64,000 nt of DNA, taken from assembly GCF_905220415.1 (NCBI RefSeq), contig NC_059539.1, positions 5,828,001 to 5,892,000 of the forward strand, in the 5' to 3' direction. Positions 14,801 to 42,554 of the stretch are shown here, in pieces. The DNA comes from Colias croceus (taxonomy: Eukaryota; Arthropoda; Insecta; Lepidoptera; Pieridae). The notes under the pieces are model-generated. The model saw nothing but the letters and a program-made list of their open reading frames with translations. It ran no database searches and was not told the DNA's origin. A program made the translations under genes and the position numbers. Positions within the stretch are counted from its first letter, which is position 1. Each line of letters opens with the position of its first letter.

Positions 14801-15830
14801 AGAAAAACACTTTTACTACAAATCAGAATTTGTTAGAGTCCTTCGCTCTAAAATTAAGACATCATTATGTAAATTCTTTTTTTTTTTTCGAATCTTCTCT
14901 CCACCTTTACGTGACATTGACATAAATTTTAAAAACTGGTTCGTATTATAATCGAAAGTGAGGATTTATCAATAAAATTACAATAATGAGGCTTCTTCAC
15001 AAATGTTTACGATGTTAGGTTTAGCTTATTGCATATTATTGTGTAATCATTATTAAAGGATTTTTATTAGGTCGTTCGGGTTGAGTATAATGAATTAATA
15101 GATTTAAACGATAATATTTTATATTTTACCTAATGTAGAAATCTATTGTGAGTTGCATATAGTGTATAGTAAAAAATAAGTTTAATTTAAGTGTAAAAAA
15201 TCAAGATACGGAAGTGCATATGTGGTCATGATTGATATTGACTTCCAGCAATTTCCTACCTTCCTTTACCTTTTGACCTTCATTCAATAAAACTGCGCAA
15301 ATTTCAAATTACTAGTTAAAATATTTATCCGTATGAAATATAAAGATATGATGATATATGTAAAAAATCTTTCAATTAGATCAATTTCGTAGCACATCAA
15401 TAATTTGATAGATTTTTACTTAGTAGGTAGACAGTAAAGGAAAACTACTTAGTCGTAAGAAATCTAAAATAGTGATTGATTGAAGCCTTGAAGTAAGAAT
15501 TTATGACAATAGTGTAAAATTGCACACATTATACATTTCAAATACTTGGGGTGACATCTACGAACCAAGTGGCTACGATCGCGTTACGCGATGCCCGATA
15601 TATATTCCATCAACAATATTTATTATGACAATGAATTGTTAGATTTGATGTGAATATGATAATTAAAAACTAAACAAATAATAATTGTATGCTTTAGCTG
15701 TTTACTATCACTGTTAATAATGTCACCGTGTGCTTATTAAAAGCTTCGACAGAGAAGTGATGATTTATACTGGCGGGAGGTATAGTGCGTAGAGGACGGG
15801 TGGAGTGTCTCGGCTGGTGTCGAACGCGAG
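8845..15830. other. Intergenic spacer between CDA1 and CDA2
   Basis: About 7 kb of AT-rich DNA. The open frames here are short, have no recognisable domain and lack convincing splice signals. Short GC-rich islands occur near 10790-10850, 12195-12235 and 14310-14390. A short direct duplication (GTATTGATGACATAATAA) occurs near 13400-13435. No RNA gene was seen. Confidence 0.55.
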
Positions 15831-15839
15831 GTGCCTGGT

Positions 15840-15850
15840 TATATAAATAG
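15840..15850 (+). promoter_or_regulatory. TATA box of CDA2
   Basis: TATATAAATAG is a strong TATA match 85 bases before the ATG at 15925. It implies a start site near 15870 and a 5' leader of about 55 bases. This suits a strongly pulsed cuticle gene. Confidence 0.7.
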
Positions 15851-15924
15851 GTGAAGAGGGGCAGCAAGCACCTCTTGCACTTTCTTGCGGAGCGCGACGG
15901 AACGGCCAGTCTTTGCCGAGCGCT

Positions 15925-18900
15925 ATGGCTCGACACGCGTACCTGTGTCTTGGTGTGCTGTTACTCGCCTACTCCGGTTAGTACTCGTAACTTTTCCATA
16001 GGTTTATTTTTTAATTATTCGTGTCTAATTTCACAATTTTGTTATCGTCCTATTGTAATATCTATAATTCTTCGACATAACATATTTTATAAAATGTAAA
16101 GTTTTAAAAAAGTAACGACAATGATGGTAGGGCTAAAAAATGGCGGCTTTCAAATCAACGTATCATTTTAAATTTTTATATTTTAGTTATTCATTTAAAT
16201 GATTTTTAATTTTCGTTTTTGTTATTTGTACTATGCATCAACATAATATAAAATATATTTACGCTGGTCAAATGGCAAATGAGATATAGCACCGGTTATC
16301 TACGTGGCCGGTGTGACCTCGATTTCTTTTTAAAGTTTTACCTTTCAATGCCGTCATCGACTTGCTTTCGGAATACGCAACTGACAACTGAAATACGTGT
16401 GAATACGATATCTTGTGTAATTTTATTCGTTTTACATGCAAGTTAATATTACAAGCCGATTAAGCAGTGAACCCTGACAATTTACCCAACTAGTAACTAC
16501 TTGCCTTTGAATCACGCGCACTACGGCACTCGACTCCAAAATGAAACGGTACTACATTCCTACCCGCGTGTGGTAATCGTAGCTTACGTTGAAGTGTTAC
16601 TCAATAGCAGTTCCAAGCTTGTATAATAAATATTACTAACAAACAGTTTGTTTCAATCATGACGGCAAAAAAATATTCTCATGCTCTCGTTCTTAAATGT
16701 ATCGCAATTCCAAGTGGAAAAAAATGCATTCATTGTATTAAATGTAAATATTTTTATAGTGGTAGGTGAGTCGAGAGTTAAACGTCAGGATGATGATGGC
16801 GGAGATGAAATAAACCCGGAAGAGCTTTGCGATGGACGGCCGGCGGACGAATACTTCCGGCTCTCCACAGAGGGCGACTGCCGTGACGTCGTCAGGTCAG
16901 TTTACTATAACTACGTATTATTCATAAAATTTTCAGCCACGTGAAATCATCCATGCGTAGCATAAAACGAGCAAGTTTTATAAAGCTTAAACAAGGTCAT
17001 CTAAATTGTTGATTTATTTATATGCTTCGTTAGATATTCAATTCAAAAACTTGATATTCCAGCCAGTGAACGGAATGGTCGTTAACGTGCCTTGAATAAT
17101 ATACCTAACTTGATTGTACTGAAACTAAACAATGCAATGTCCACTCTGTAAACTGCGTGACATTTATTTTTTTAGAGTACCAATTGATATTGAATTTATT
17201 ATGCACTCAAAAAAAACTAACGTGTATTTTAACATACAATCATTTTTTTCAAATGATTTACCAAAATAATTTTAGGATCAAACTATTTTTTATAAGATTT
17301 AATTATAGGATTTTTTTTTACATTTATAAATATTATTTAAATAGGTATTTTTACTAAATTAGAAGCTATCTACCTACCAACTAGAGTTATCTTGCTTATC
17401 AAATACAATAATTAAGAATAGAAGATATATAAATAGATACAATATTTTTACTTTTGCTTATTACTTTTTCAGCGTATTATTTTAAGCAGCGATTATTGTG
17501 TATTAATATTTTATTTAAATAGCTGATACTTCAGCAAGCAAGCGAAGATTAACATGGAATGCTGAGAAAATACGACTTATTTGGAGGTTTCATAAGTCGT
17601 CCAAATATATTATGTTTTACGAATGGTTTAATGCCTATTTATATGAATCTGGTTCAATAAGTTGAAGGCTTGGCTGTGTACAGGTGCGACAAAGGTGCTG
17701 AGAATGGCGTCACCAGGCTCGCATCGGTGAAGTGCCCCGGCGGTCTGGCTTTCGATATCGACCGACAAACCTGTGACTGGAAAACCCATGTTAAGAATTG
17801 CGATAAACTAGAAAGTAAGTTTCGATGAATGTGGGAAGTGGTCGAACGAAGGGCTGGCTTCCGTCTTAATTCATATTGGATTTTCTTAACAAACGTCCAA
17901 TACCAGTTAGCCTTTTGTGCGTCCGCTTCCGGCCTATTTTTACTTGAAATAATTGTGTATTTCTTATTAATACAGGTGCACTAGGTCAGGTCTTAAACAG
18001 ATCACTTGCCCATCCGGACTGTCTTTCGATCTCGATAAACAGACCTGCGACTGGAAGGGTAAAGTGAACAACTGTGACAAACTTGAGAGTAAGTGGCGAC
18101 AAGTTATACGCGTGTAGCGAGCTTGGGTGAAGGGGCCGCGTCGCACAGTAGATTTGTTTTGCATGAGGCCCCGGACAAAGGGAACGGCCTTCAAAAGGAC
18201 CGACCTTAACTACACAATGGAAACGATTGTTTTGGCATACTTATACACTAATCCTGCTGATATATTTTGTCTTAAACAATTTTTTTTTATTTACAAAGCA
18301 ACCGTACTAGAGATACGTAAAAAGAAACTTACAATAATCTTCGTCTCGATCACTGATGATCAATCACGCACCAACAATTGTTGAAGTATTGAGCGACAAA
18401 CACAACGCAATCATAATTCACTCATTTCACGTTTCTTCCAATGCTTATGCTTTAATTGACATTATCATTAATAATGCTCTTTCGGACTTTTACTAACATT
18501 TTTCTTTTTGGGGTGATATAATATTATGTAAATAGGAAATTACAACTTTGTTTGCAACAAATGTATCATACACAACCGCTTTACTTTAACAAAATAAATT
18601 ATATGGAAGGCTTAACTTCTTATTTTTGGATGGTGTTTGGTTTATGTAAATAAATAAAAACAAAAAAAATAAGCCTTCTTTAACTTTAAGGTGTTATTTA
18701 TATAAAATTAGAAAAATATAATATGTCTTTCACCACTTCTCTTCCTTCTGATATTGATTTCAACTGGTTCATAGTGATAATTCATTTCATATCATACAAT
18801 ATTTACATTAATATTCAAGGTCAAAAATAACGATTGACCCATTTCCTTCTCTGAACTATCTTCTACATTACAACAATGCTTTGACCCAGTGACTAATATT

Positions 18901-20811
18901 TCATAAACTCTTTCTCGTCTCTTCTTGACCACCACTCAAAAGATAATACTTATCCTTATTAATTTTTCTGATGTTAACTCGTCACCTCTCATGCTTATCC
19001 GAAACCTTTTCACTTTATTACTGACGACACACTTAAAATACACAAAGAAATACGTCCACCCTACGTCCTCCCTAAAGACACACGAATTATTTCTAGATTT
19101 AAAGATTATTTACGTTTTCAGAGCCAAGGAAAATTCTGCCTATTCTGAAGACCGACGAACCAATTTGCCCCGACGGAAAATTGGCCTGCGGCAACAGGGA
19201 ATGCGTTGACAAAGAACTGTTTTGTAACGGCAAACCAGACTGCAAAGACGAATCTGATGAAAACGCCTGCAGTAAGTATCTTTTAGCTCCTTAAAATAAT
19301 GAGAATAATCTAATTAAAAGAACTTTGTATATTTTGCAACAAATAAAATAATTAAACCAAAATATAATAATCGTAAAAAAATCACTTCAAACATTAATTA
19401 TATCTTATATAAAGTGTAAAGTTATTGTTGTAGCCAGATCATATAGATAATATTTAATTTAATTACACACCGTGACGTAAATAAAGTTCACCATTCACTT
19501 TATACATAAATGAGAAATCGGTTACATAAATGAGAAAGATCTTGTGGTTAGGTTACCTCATAAAATACCTAACTTATAATATTATGAGTACTTACGTTAT
19601 ATTTACCAAGAAATACCAAGATATAAGTTCTAAATAATCTTCCTCTTGCAGCCGTCGATGTCGACCCCAACAGAGCTCCCGACTGCGACCCTAACCAGTG
19701 CGTCCTGCCCGACTGTTTCTGTTCAGCTGATGGTACCCGTATTCCTGGTGGAATTGAGCCAAACCAAGTCCCACAGATGATCACAATCACTTTCAACGGC
19801 GCCGTCAACGTAGACAATATCGATTTATACGATCAGATATTCAATGGCAACCGACACAATCCTAACGGATGTCAAATTCGTGGTACATTCTTTGTATCTC
19901 ACAAATATACCAACTATGCTGCGGTACAAGAATTACACCGTAAGGGACACGAAATTGCAGTATTCTCGCTCACTCACAAGGATGATCCACTCTACTGGAC
20001 CAGTGGAACCTATGACGACTGGCTGGCTGAGATGGCCGGTGCCCGTCTTATTGTAGAACGTTTCGCTAATATTACAGATGCGTCCATCATCGGTGTGCGC
20101 GCCCCATACTTACGTGTAGGTGGTAACAAGCAATTTGAAATGATGGCTGACCAATATTTCGTCTACGACGCTTCAATCACAGCTCCTCTTGGTCGTGTCC
20201 CAATCTGGCCATACACTCTATACTTCCGTATGCCACACAAATGTAACGGTAACGCTCACAACTGTCCTTCCCGAAGCCATCCAGTCTGGGAAATGGTAAT
20301 GAATGAATTAGATAGACGTGATGACCCTACTTTTGATGAATCACTTCCTGGTTGTCACGTTGTTGACTCTTGTTCTAACATTCAAACTGGTGATCAATTC
20401 GCCCGTCTTCTTCGTCACAACTTCAACCGTCACTACACGACTAACCGTGCTCCTCTTGGTCTACATTTCCATGCTTCTTGGCTCAAATCCAAAAAAGAAT
20501 TCAGAGATGAACTCATCAAATTCATCGAAGAGATGCTTGAAAAGAACGATGTCTACTTCACTTCCCTTATCCAAGTTATCCAATGGATGCAAAATCCCAC
20601 AGAACTGTCATCACTCCGCGACTTCCAGGAATGGAAACAAGACAAGTGCGATGTTAAGGGTCAACCTTTCTGTTCTCTACCAAACGCTTGTCCTTTAACA
20701 ACACGAGAGTTACCAGGAGAGACCTTACGTCTGTTTACATGTATGGAATGCCCGAACAACTACCCCTGGATCTTAGATCCTACGGGCGAAGGTTTTAACG
20801 TTAAGAAGTGA
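15925..20811 (+). CDS. CDA2: Chitin deacetylase 2 (vermiform-type, group I)
   Basis: Exons are 15925-15976, 16760-16895, one of two alternative third exons (17684-17814 or 17976-18088), 19122-19271 and 19652-20811. The product is 542 aa with the first choice or 536 aa with the second. Order: signal peptide, a basic VKRQ stretch, a chitin-binding domain finished by the alternative exon, an LDL-receptor class A module (ending DESDENAC), and a deacetylase domain in one uninterrupted exon; CDA1 has an intron inside this domain. The fold-defining parts remain (RAPYL, FHASW), but TFDD is TFNG (Asn205, Gly206) and the first metal His is Phe261, leaving His265. Classical catalysis therefore looks impaired. 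In Drosophila the vermiform protein acts with serpentine in tracheal tube length and cuticle organisation. Exon 2 has two in-frame acceptors (before 16760 and before 16766). Confidence 0.95.
17684..17814 (+). other. CDA2: CDA2 alternative exon 3a
   Basis: This exon encodes the second part of the chitin-binding domain with cysteines in RC, KCPGG, QTCDW and VKNC. It accepts phase 2 and leaves phase 1. Acceptor TGTACAG and donor GTAAGT are good. It is longer than exon 3b by 18 bases (6 residues). Confidence 0.88.
17976..18088 (+). other. CDA2: CDA2 alternative exon 3b
   Basis: A diverged tandem duplicate of exon 3a with the same four cysteines (RC, TCPSG, QTCDW, NNC), the same splice phases and nearly identical ends (CDKLE then GTAAGT). 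Spliced after 3a it would be out of frame and meet TGA, so the two must alternate. This matches the CDA2a/CDA2b isoforms known from other insects. Confidence 0.88.
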
Positions 20812-21101
20812 TCTCTTAAGTAAAAGTGAAGAAAAGACTGTACACATGTAAATAATACTCAGTAATATTATTGAATACAATTAATCGTGACTTGTATGAC
20901 ATGACGAAAACACCAACTCTGGTTATATTAATTATTATTGTTGTCAATGAATTTATTGCCTATTTATATGTATGAATACTTAGAGTTGGTGTTTGACGTA
21001 AAAGGTATTGAATAATGTCCTGTCACTCCGCTGTATACTGCAAGGATAGATAATCTTATGTATGTTTCATTATAATTTAGGATGTTACAATTTTTATGGA
21101 C

Positions 21102-21107
21102 AATAAA
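21102..21107 (+). terminator. Polyadenylation signal of CDA2
   Basis: AATAAA lies about 290 bases after the CDA2 stop codon, at the end of an AT-rich 3' UTR. Confidence 0.6.
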
Positions 21108-21129
21108 AATTAAATTGGATTTCGCTATT

Positions 21130-23610
21130 TTATTTCTCCTATTTTAACTTGAAAATTTAAATTTTGCAATTTTTTAAGAAAAGAGTTGAACATTATAATT
21201 ATAAAATAATAAACTGAAATAATTTAATTTTTAAAGAAACTATCATTGCAATGTTATTACAATAACATTTAAATAACTTCTCGTTTTAAAATTCTTATCA
21301 ATTTTAAATTAAATATTTTATTTGGTCAATTTACACAGCTCAAGGTCGAAGCTACGTTGCAAATTAGAAGTACAAATATAGAAAGCAAAATGCTTGCTCT
21401 ACTCTACTTAACAAATCGTTCTACGCCAAAAAATACATAAAACAATAATAAAATTGTTTGATATGACTCCCTTCATTAAATAAGGTAAATTTACTTTTTT
21501 ACTTGTATTCCCTGAAGGCAGAAACTATGCAAAAGACTTGCAGATGATGACATACGTCCAGTTTTATCGAACAAACAATTAACATTTAAATTGCACTGAC
21601 ATCGATCGTAAAAGATTTAAAACTTAAGTGGCGTAACAATGATGACTTAAAGGTTGCAAAATTAGCTTATAAATAAATTCGGACTACCATATTCGTGAAA
21701 TATGTAGTTTTATGCATTTGTTACGCAATATGATATTTAATAAAGTATTCGATTCTGAAATATACAAACTTAGGAAAAATACTTTAGGTACTGTTATAAA
21801 AAATTGCTTAAGAAATTTTGAAGGTCTAGTACCTAATAAAGTTATTTGCATTTTTACAATGCGCTTAATATACTAACTGGCTGATGCTGCTGCTTATTAG
21901 AATAAACATGGAGCAAAAAAATCACATCATTCATATATATACGCTAACTATGACAATTGTCAATTACTATAATATTGTATCACAATTAATGTTTATTCTA
22001 TAAGCTTAGAACACATTATAAAAAAGTGCGAATCGGACTCGCGACTTTAGGATTCTGTACAAATAAACTAAAAGCAAACGTAAAAAAATGGCTACACACC
22101 CAATATATGACCGTGCCAACCGTTGCCTTACCACAACTTATTATTTATTTTCATAGCGGCAAAAGAAATACATCATCTCTGAATATGTCAACTGTCTTTC
22201 TGTCACGGTTTATTAAATACAGCCTGGTGACCGGCGGAGCCATTATAGTCTCAGGCTATTCAGTATTCACAGCAACGTAGTGTAGCACATCTCTGGTGGA
22301 AAAGCACCCTCTCGTTTCTGTGTTTGTATTCACATTTCACATAAAAATGTGTGCGTGTATCAGCGTACACACGTAAGAAGTGAAACTTCTTTTTGACCTT
22401 ATTTAAAAAAAAAATTACTTTATGCAACTATATCTTACAGAAATACATCGAATCACGCGTGGTAGGGATAAGAAAAAGGTGGCGCGTAACGGAAAAATGT
22501 ACCGCGTAACGAAAAAATGTTACACCAAATTTTTTTCCAACCCCGATAAAGAAGTTTCACTTCAATAATATTATTACTGATATTGCATACTGCAACTTAT
22601 ATTTATAAAACTTTACATAACTGTAGTTTTTGTGATCCTTAATAATAAAAAAGATTTAAAAACTCAAGCTTATGTTTTTATTGATGAACTCTATTTGTTC
22701 TTAACAACTAGTCAACTTGAATTATGATCATTGAAGCAACCACAAGATTTTTCCACATATACGAGCAAGCGAGGACGTCTACATCTTGTCTATCTAGTTC
22801 GAACGTATACTACTAAATACTAATTCGAATTAATTAACATAGATAAATTTAAATTTATTGGTACAAACCAGGAAATGTCAGTTTTACATACATAATAAGT
22901 TATTATATATTTTGATAAATTTATGTGAGCATTAGTTTTTTTTTAATCCTGTTATAGGTCAATTGGTCAAAAAAAATTATAATTATTATAATGCGGATTA
23001 TATTAATTTTCTGAACTTGAATTTTAAATGGGATACACGTTACCATCGCTGAGAAGCTATTATATGTGTACAAGCAGAATAATATCACAATAATTTGTAG
23101 TTGACCAGTGAAATGTCACACTGTTAATACACTGTTAAATGCAAAATATGTAGTTCTTTAATGAATATAATTTAAATACTTCTCTGGAATTTAAGGTGCT
23201 TTATTTCTTGGCGAAATACTAATATCATGTATTTTACGAGTATTCCTATTCCTCTTGTAATCAGTGGCGTTCAAAGAAAACAACTTTTTATAGTTAAATT
23301 ATTTAATTAAGCTTTTGTAAATAAAAACAAAACAATGTTATTATAATATCTATATAATATTTTATATAAAACTATTGGGACTAGTTTTAATGACCTAACA
23401 TAAATTAACAACATAAGTAAATAATAAAGTTTTTGGTTAAAACAATTAATACATTTGAAAATATCACATTACTTGGAATAAAATTCATTGTGTGAGTGTT
23501 TTTATGCTAAATAATACCGTAACAATAATTTAAAGAAAGTGATTAAGTGCAAATACATTGCAAAGCAGTGACTACATATTGATAGCAAATAAGCTTCGGT
23601 AGTTTCATTT
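21130..23610. repeat. Intergenic DNA between CDA2 and the fold-back element, with repeat fragments
   Basis: No gene is supported. Around 22017-22062 lies a fragment (AGTGCGAATCGGACTCGCG) that resembles a common lepidopteran interspersed repeat. At 22375-22391 the sequence AAGAAGTGAAACTTCTT is a palindrome, and half of it recurs at 22549-22563, so 22375-22565 may be a small inverted-repeat element. A related arrangement occurs in a Su(dx) intron near 48380-48500. Confidence 0.45.
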
Positions 23611-24514
23611 ATACAGGGTGGCCCGTTTACAGTGGTCCAAAAATTTTTTTCAGCTTGAGAGCATCATGAGTAATCATTTAAAACAAACTTTAGTTAAGCG
23701 AAAACTTATGGTTTAGAAATTATGAATTTTTTTTTAAATAATCCGAAGTTTCAATGTTTTTGACACAAAACTACTCTGTTATGAAAACTACTGGACCGAA
23801 TTGAATGAAATTTGGTGTAGGTATAGCGCAATAACCTACCTATCGCGCTATAGGCTCATCTTGTGTAAATAATTACACTGAATTTTTTTAATTTAACTTT
23901 TTCTGTAGTTTTTTGAATTTCTCGGCAAAATGTCGATTTTTCGAAAAAATCCTGTGAAAAAAAAATGTACCACCAAGATTTTGCTGGTACTGCTAAAAAC
24001 TTCCTTAACATAAGGTTATTCTTTACACAAAAAATCATAGTTGTCCTTCGATTGTAACATCTTCAAAAACAATATCATGTGCATTCAACACATGAAAATC
24101 GAAAAATTACGAAATTTACCAAAATTCAATTTTAATCATTTGGAACGGCCAATTTTTGGTTAAAGAACCATTTATTGCCATAAAAGTCGTTACAAATCAG
24201 TATTCACATGGCTATAAAAGTTAAAATGAATGAAATAAATTTTTTACCTACTAGCCAAGATAACTTTACTTTATTCTAATGTCAATTTATAGAGTTTTTT
24301 TTTGTTATTTAGTTATTAGGTTTAAATCTTAATAAAAGGTTTGGAGAATCAATAAAACAACATAAATATTAATTAACATATTGTTTATTTTTTACAAAAG
24401 GTTTTCGAAATGCCGTCCGCCTTTCGCTAAACATAATCTGCATCTGCGTAAGAAAATTTATTCGCAGCCTATTAAATGGCTGCCGGCTTTCTTTAATGGC
24501 TGTTATAGCCACTT

Positions 24515-24666
24515 GAATTTTCCTCCAATTCTTGCTCCGATGTGCTCTCCCGTGCGTACACAATCTCCTTAATGTATCCCCAAATGAAAAAATCAACGGG
24601 GTTCAAGTCGGGTGAACAGGCTGGCCAGTGGATGGTGCCACCGCGACCGATCCTCCTCTCCGGATA
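24515..24666 (-). pseudogene. Transposase fragment (DDE_3, IS630/Tc1/mariner type) in the element spacer
   Basis: Read on the minus strand, the spacer encodes a piece with the motifs TIHWPACSPDLNPVDFF and IWGYIKEIVYARE, which is the typical region around the second catalytic Asp of Tc1/mariner-like transposases. The frame then hits a stop; the remaining C-terminal part in the left arm continues in another frame. The N-terminal half is absent. It is a dead fragment. Confidence 0.8.
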
Positions 24667-24765
24667 GGTATGAACCTAAGGTATTAAATGGTATAATACC
24701 ATAAACTGGTATACAAATGTACCTATGTATAATGAATTTATGGTTATTTATAGGCATAAATTCAA

Positions 24766-24885
24766 ATGGCTATAACAGCCATTAAAGAAAGCCGGCAGCC
24801 ATTTAATAGGCTGCGAAGAAATTTCTTACGCAGATGCAGATTATGTTTAGCGAAAGGCGGACGGCATTTCGAAAACCTTTTGTAA
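24766..24885 (+). pseudogene. Transposase C-terminus in the right arm
   Basis: The plus strand of the right arm encodes about 39 residues with AITAIKESRQPFNRLRRNF and a terminal GGRHFENLL before TAA. This is the C-terminal tail expected for the same transposase type. It shows that the arm was made from a transposase gene end. Confidence 0.7.
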
Positions 24886-25037
24886 AAAATAAACAATATG
24901 TTAATTAATATTTATGTTGTTTTATTGATTCTCCAAACCTTTTATTAAGATTTAAACCTAAAAACTAAATAACAAAAAATAACTCTATAAATTGACATTA
25001 GAATAAAGTAAAGTTATCTTGGCTAGTAGATAAAAAA

Positions 25038-25043
25038 TTTATT
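25038..25043 (-). terminator. Candidate Kap3 polyadenylation signal inside the fold-back element
   Basis: On the minus strand AATAAA occurs at 25038-25043 and again at 24921-24926, both within the right arm and so the first signals after the Kap3 stop. Which one is used cannot be told from sequence. Confidence 0.35.
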
Positions 25044-25670
25044 TCATTCATTTTAACTTTTATAGCCATGTGAATACTGATGGCAATTACTTTTATGGCA
25101 ATAAATGGTTCTTTAACCAAAAATTGGCCGTTCCAAATGATTAAAATTGAATTATGGTAAATTTCGTAATTTTTCGATTTTCATGTGTTAATGCACATGA
25201 TATTGTTTTTGAAGATGTTACAATCGAAGGACAACTATGATTTTTTGTGTAAAGAATAACCTTATGTTAAGGAAGTTTTTAGCAGTACCAGCAAAACCTT
25301 GGTGGTACATTTTTTTTTCACAGGATTTTTTCGAAAAATCGACATTTTGCCGAGAAATTCAAAAAACTACAGAAAAAGTTAAATTAAAAAAATTCAGTGT
25401 AATTATTTACACAAGATGAGCCTATAGCGCGATAGGTAGGTTATTGTGCTATACCTATACCAAATTTCATTCAATTCGGTCCAGTAGTTTTCATAACAGA
25501 GTAGTTTTGTGTCAAAAACATTGAAACTTCGGATTATTTAAAAAAAAATTCATAATTTCTAAACCATAAGTTTTCGCTTAACTAAAGTTTGTTTTAAATG
25601 ATTACTCATGATGCTCTCAAGCTGAAAAAAATTTTTGGACCACTGAAAACGGGCCACCCTGTATGAACAT

Positions 25671-41473
<15,803 letters not shown>

Positions 41474-41697
41474 GGTTGTAAAATCTTAAACAAAATATAT
41501 AAATTCTTATACATTCTTCAACTTCATTCATCATTTCATTTTATACTTAATACTTACTATATGGTGTTATGATTTATTGTATTATTATAGAGCATATTAT
41601 ATACAATGCACATATAAACAATTAATGACTTATAAAATAGATAGAAGTTTATGTATCTTACCTTACATACAAATATTTTAAGGACATCATTTATGTC

Positions 41698-41900
41698 TCT
41701 AATCTATATTCATATCTATGAAGAGTTTGATTGTTTCTATGTTTGTTTGAATGTGCTCAGGAACTACTGGTCCGTTTTGAAAAATTATTTCGGTGTTAGA
41801 TAGCCCATTCATCGAGAAAGGCTATAAGCTCCTGTTGTTATATAATATATTATAACAACAGGAGCGGAGCCACGCGGGTGAAACTGCGGAGCGCAGCTAG
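41698..41900 (+). mobile_element. Non-autonomous Helitron upstream of the Kap3 start
   Basis: The 3' end is textbook: the hairpin CTGCG-GAG-CGCAG directly followed by CTAG and then T. The probable 5' end is TCTAATC. Inside, 41830-41866 is a near-perfect hairpin with stems CTCCTGTTGTTATA and complement. Confidence 0.7.
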
Positions 41901-42175
41901 TATTGTTATAAATTTAATATTGATGATAATCGATGGGGCAAAATACAGTAAATATGAACAAAGTAATTATTTTTTATTGTGCTTCTACATTAAGTTCATA
42001 AACACATTCCAAGGCAAGATTAAAAAATTAATGATTGTCGTAAAAACATCTTTATTTATGTATTTTATGTTTTTTAAAGTTAATTAAATAGACGCTAAAA
42101 TTTAACTCATCTGTTAACTCACAAAGTATTTACATGAAAACCATATGTTTTTATTTACCTTTCTCTGAGCCTCAC

Positions 42176-42300
42176 CTTGAGAAGCAATCAATAATCGAAG
42201 TTATCAAAAAAGACTTCTCGTAATCATCCAGTCTCCCCCAATATTTTTTGTTATTGTTAAGCCCCAATTTTCATACCACAAATCTAAAATAAATTATCAT
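42176..42300 (-). other. Kap3: Possible 5' UTR exon of Kap3
   Basis: On the minus strand a strong donor (CTCAAG then GTGAGG) at 42176, and a second (GTAAAT) at 42159, could splice to the acceptor TTTGTTTAAG at 41485 that precedes the Kap3 ATG. Stops occur in frame before the ATG whichever donor is used. The upstream limit is unknown; a TGTCAAACGTCAAG stretch near 42399 may belong to the promoter. Confidence 0.35.
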
Positions 42301-42426
42301 TTATATCGTAAATAATCACTTTTCAAGGTTTGTATTGGTATTTTACATATTATATAGGAAATTTATGTACCTACAAATACATTAATTATTTATTTATTGT
42401 CAAACGTCAAGTTTCATCTGTCACCT

Positions 42427-42526
42427 CAGAGCAATAAACCCAAAATAAACCTCAGAACCTCAGAACGTAGACAGAGAAGTTTCTCTGTCTACGCCTCAGA
42501 ATCAATAAACCTAGGTTTATTGCTCA
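42427..42526. repeat. Palindrome cluster upstream of Kap3
   Basis: A 28-base hairpin (42466-42493, stems CGTAGACAGAGAA and complement with a 2-base centre) is followed by an 18-base perfect palindrome (42504-42521, AATAAACCTAGGTTTATT). The outer GAGCAATAAACC near 42430 also pairs with GGTTTATTGCTC near 42514. Confidence 0.75.
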
Positions 42527-42554
42527 GTCTGTCACTTGTCCACTTAGAGTATAT

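Larger units (their letters stand above)
23614..25661. mobile_element. Fold-back Tc1/mariner-type element, about 0.9-kb inverted arms
   Basis: The termini are CAGGGTGGCCCG and its complement, flanked on both sides by TA, the target duplication of Tc1/mariner elements. The left arm (23614 to about 24522) and right arm (about 24763 to 25661) are near-identical inverted copies around a spacer of about 240 bases. Both arms hold the end of a DDE-type transposase frame. The matching 60-residue open frames at 23856-24038 (-) and 25237-25419 (+) are mirror images of each other and are not genes. No intact transposase exists, so the element is non-autonomous. Confidence 0.9.

Noticed and set aside
23856..25419. 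Two nearly identical 60-residue open frames in opposite orientation
   Set aside because: They are the same segment in the two inverted arms of the fold-back element and show no known domain.
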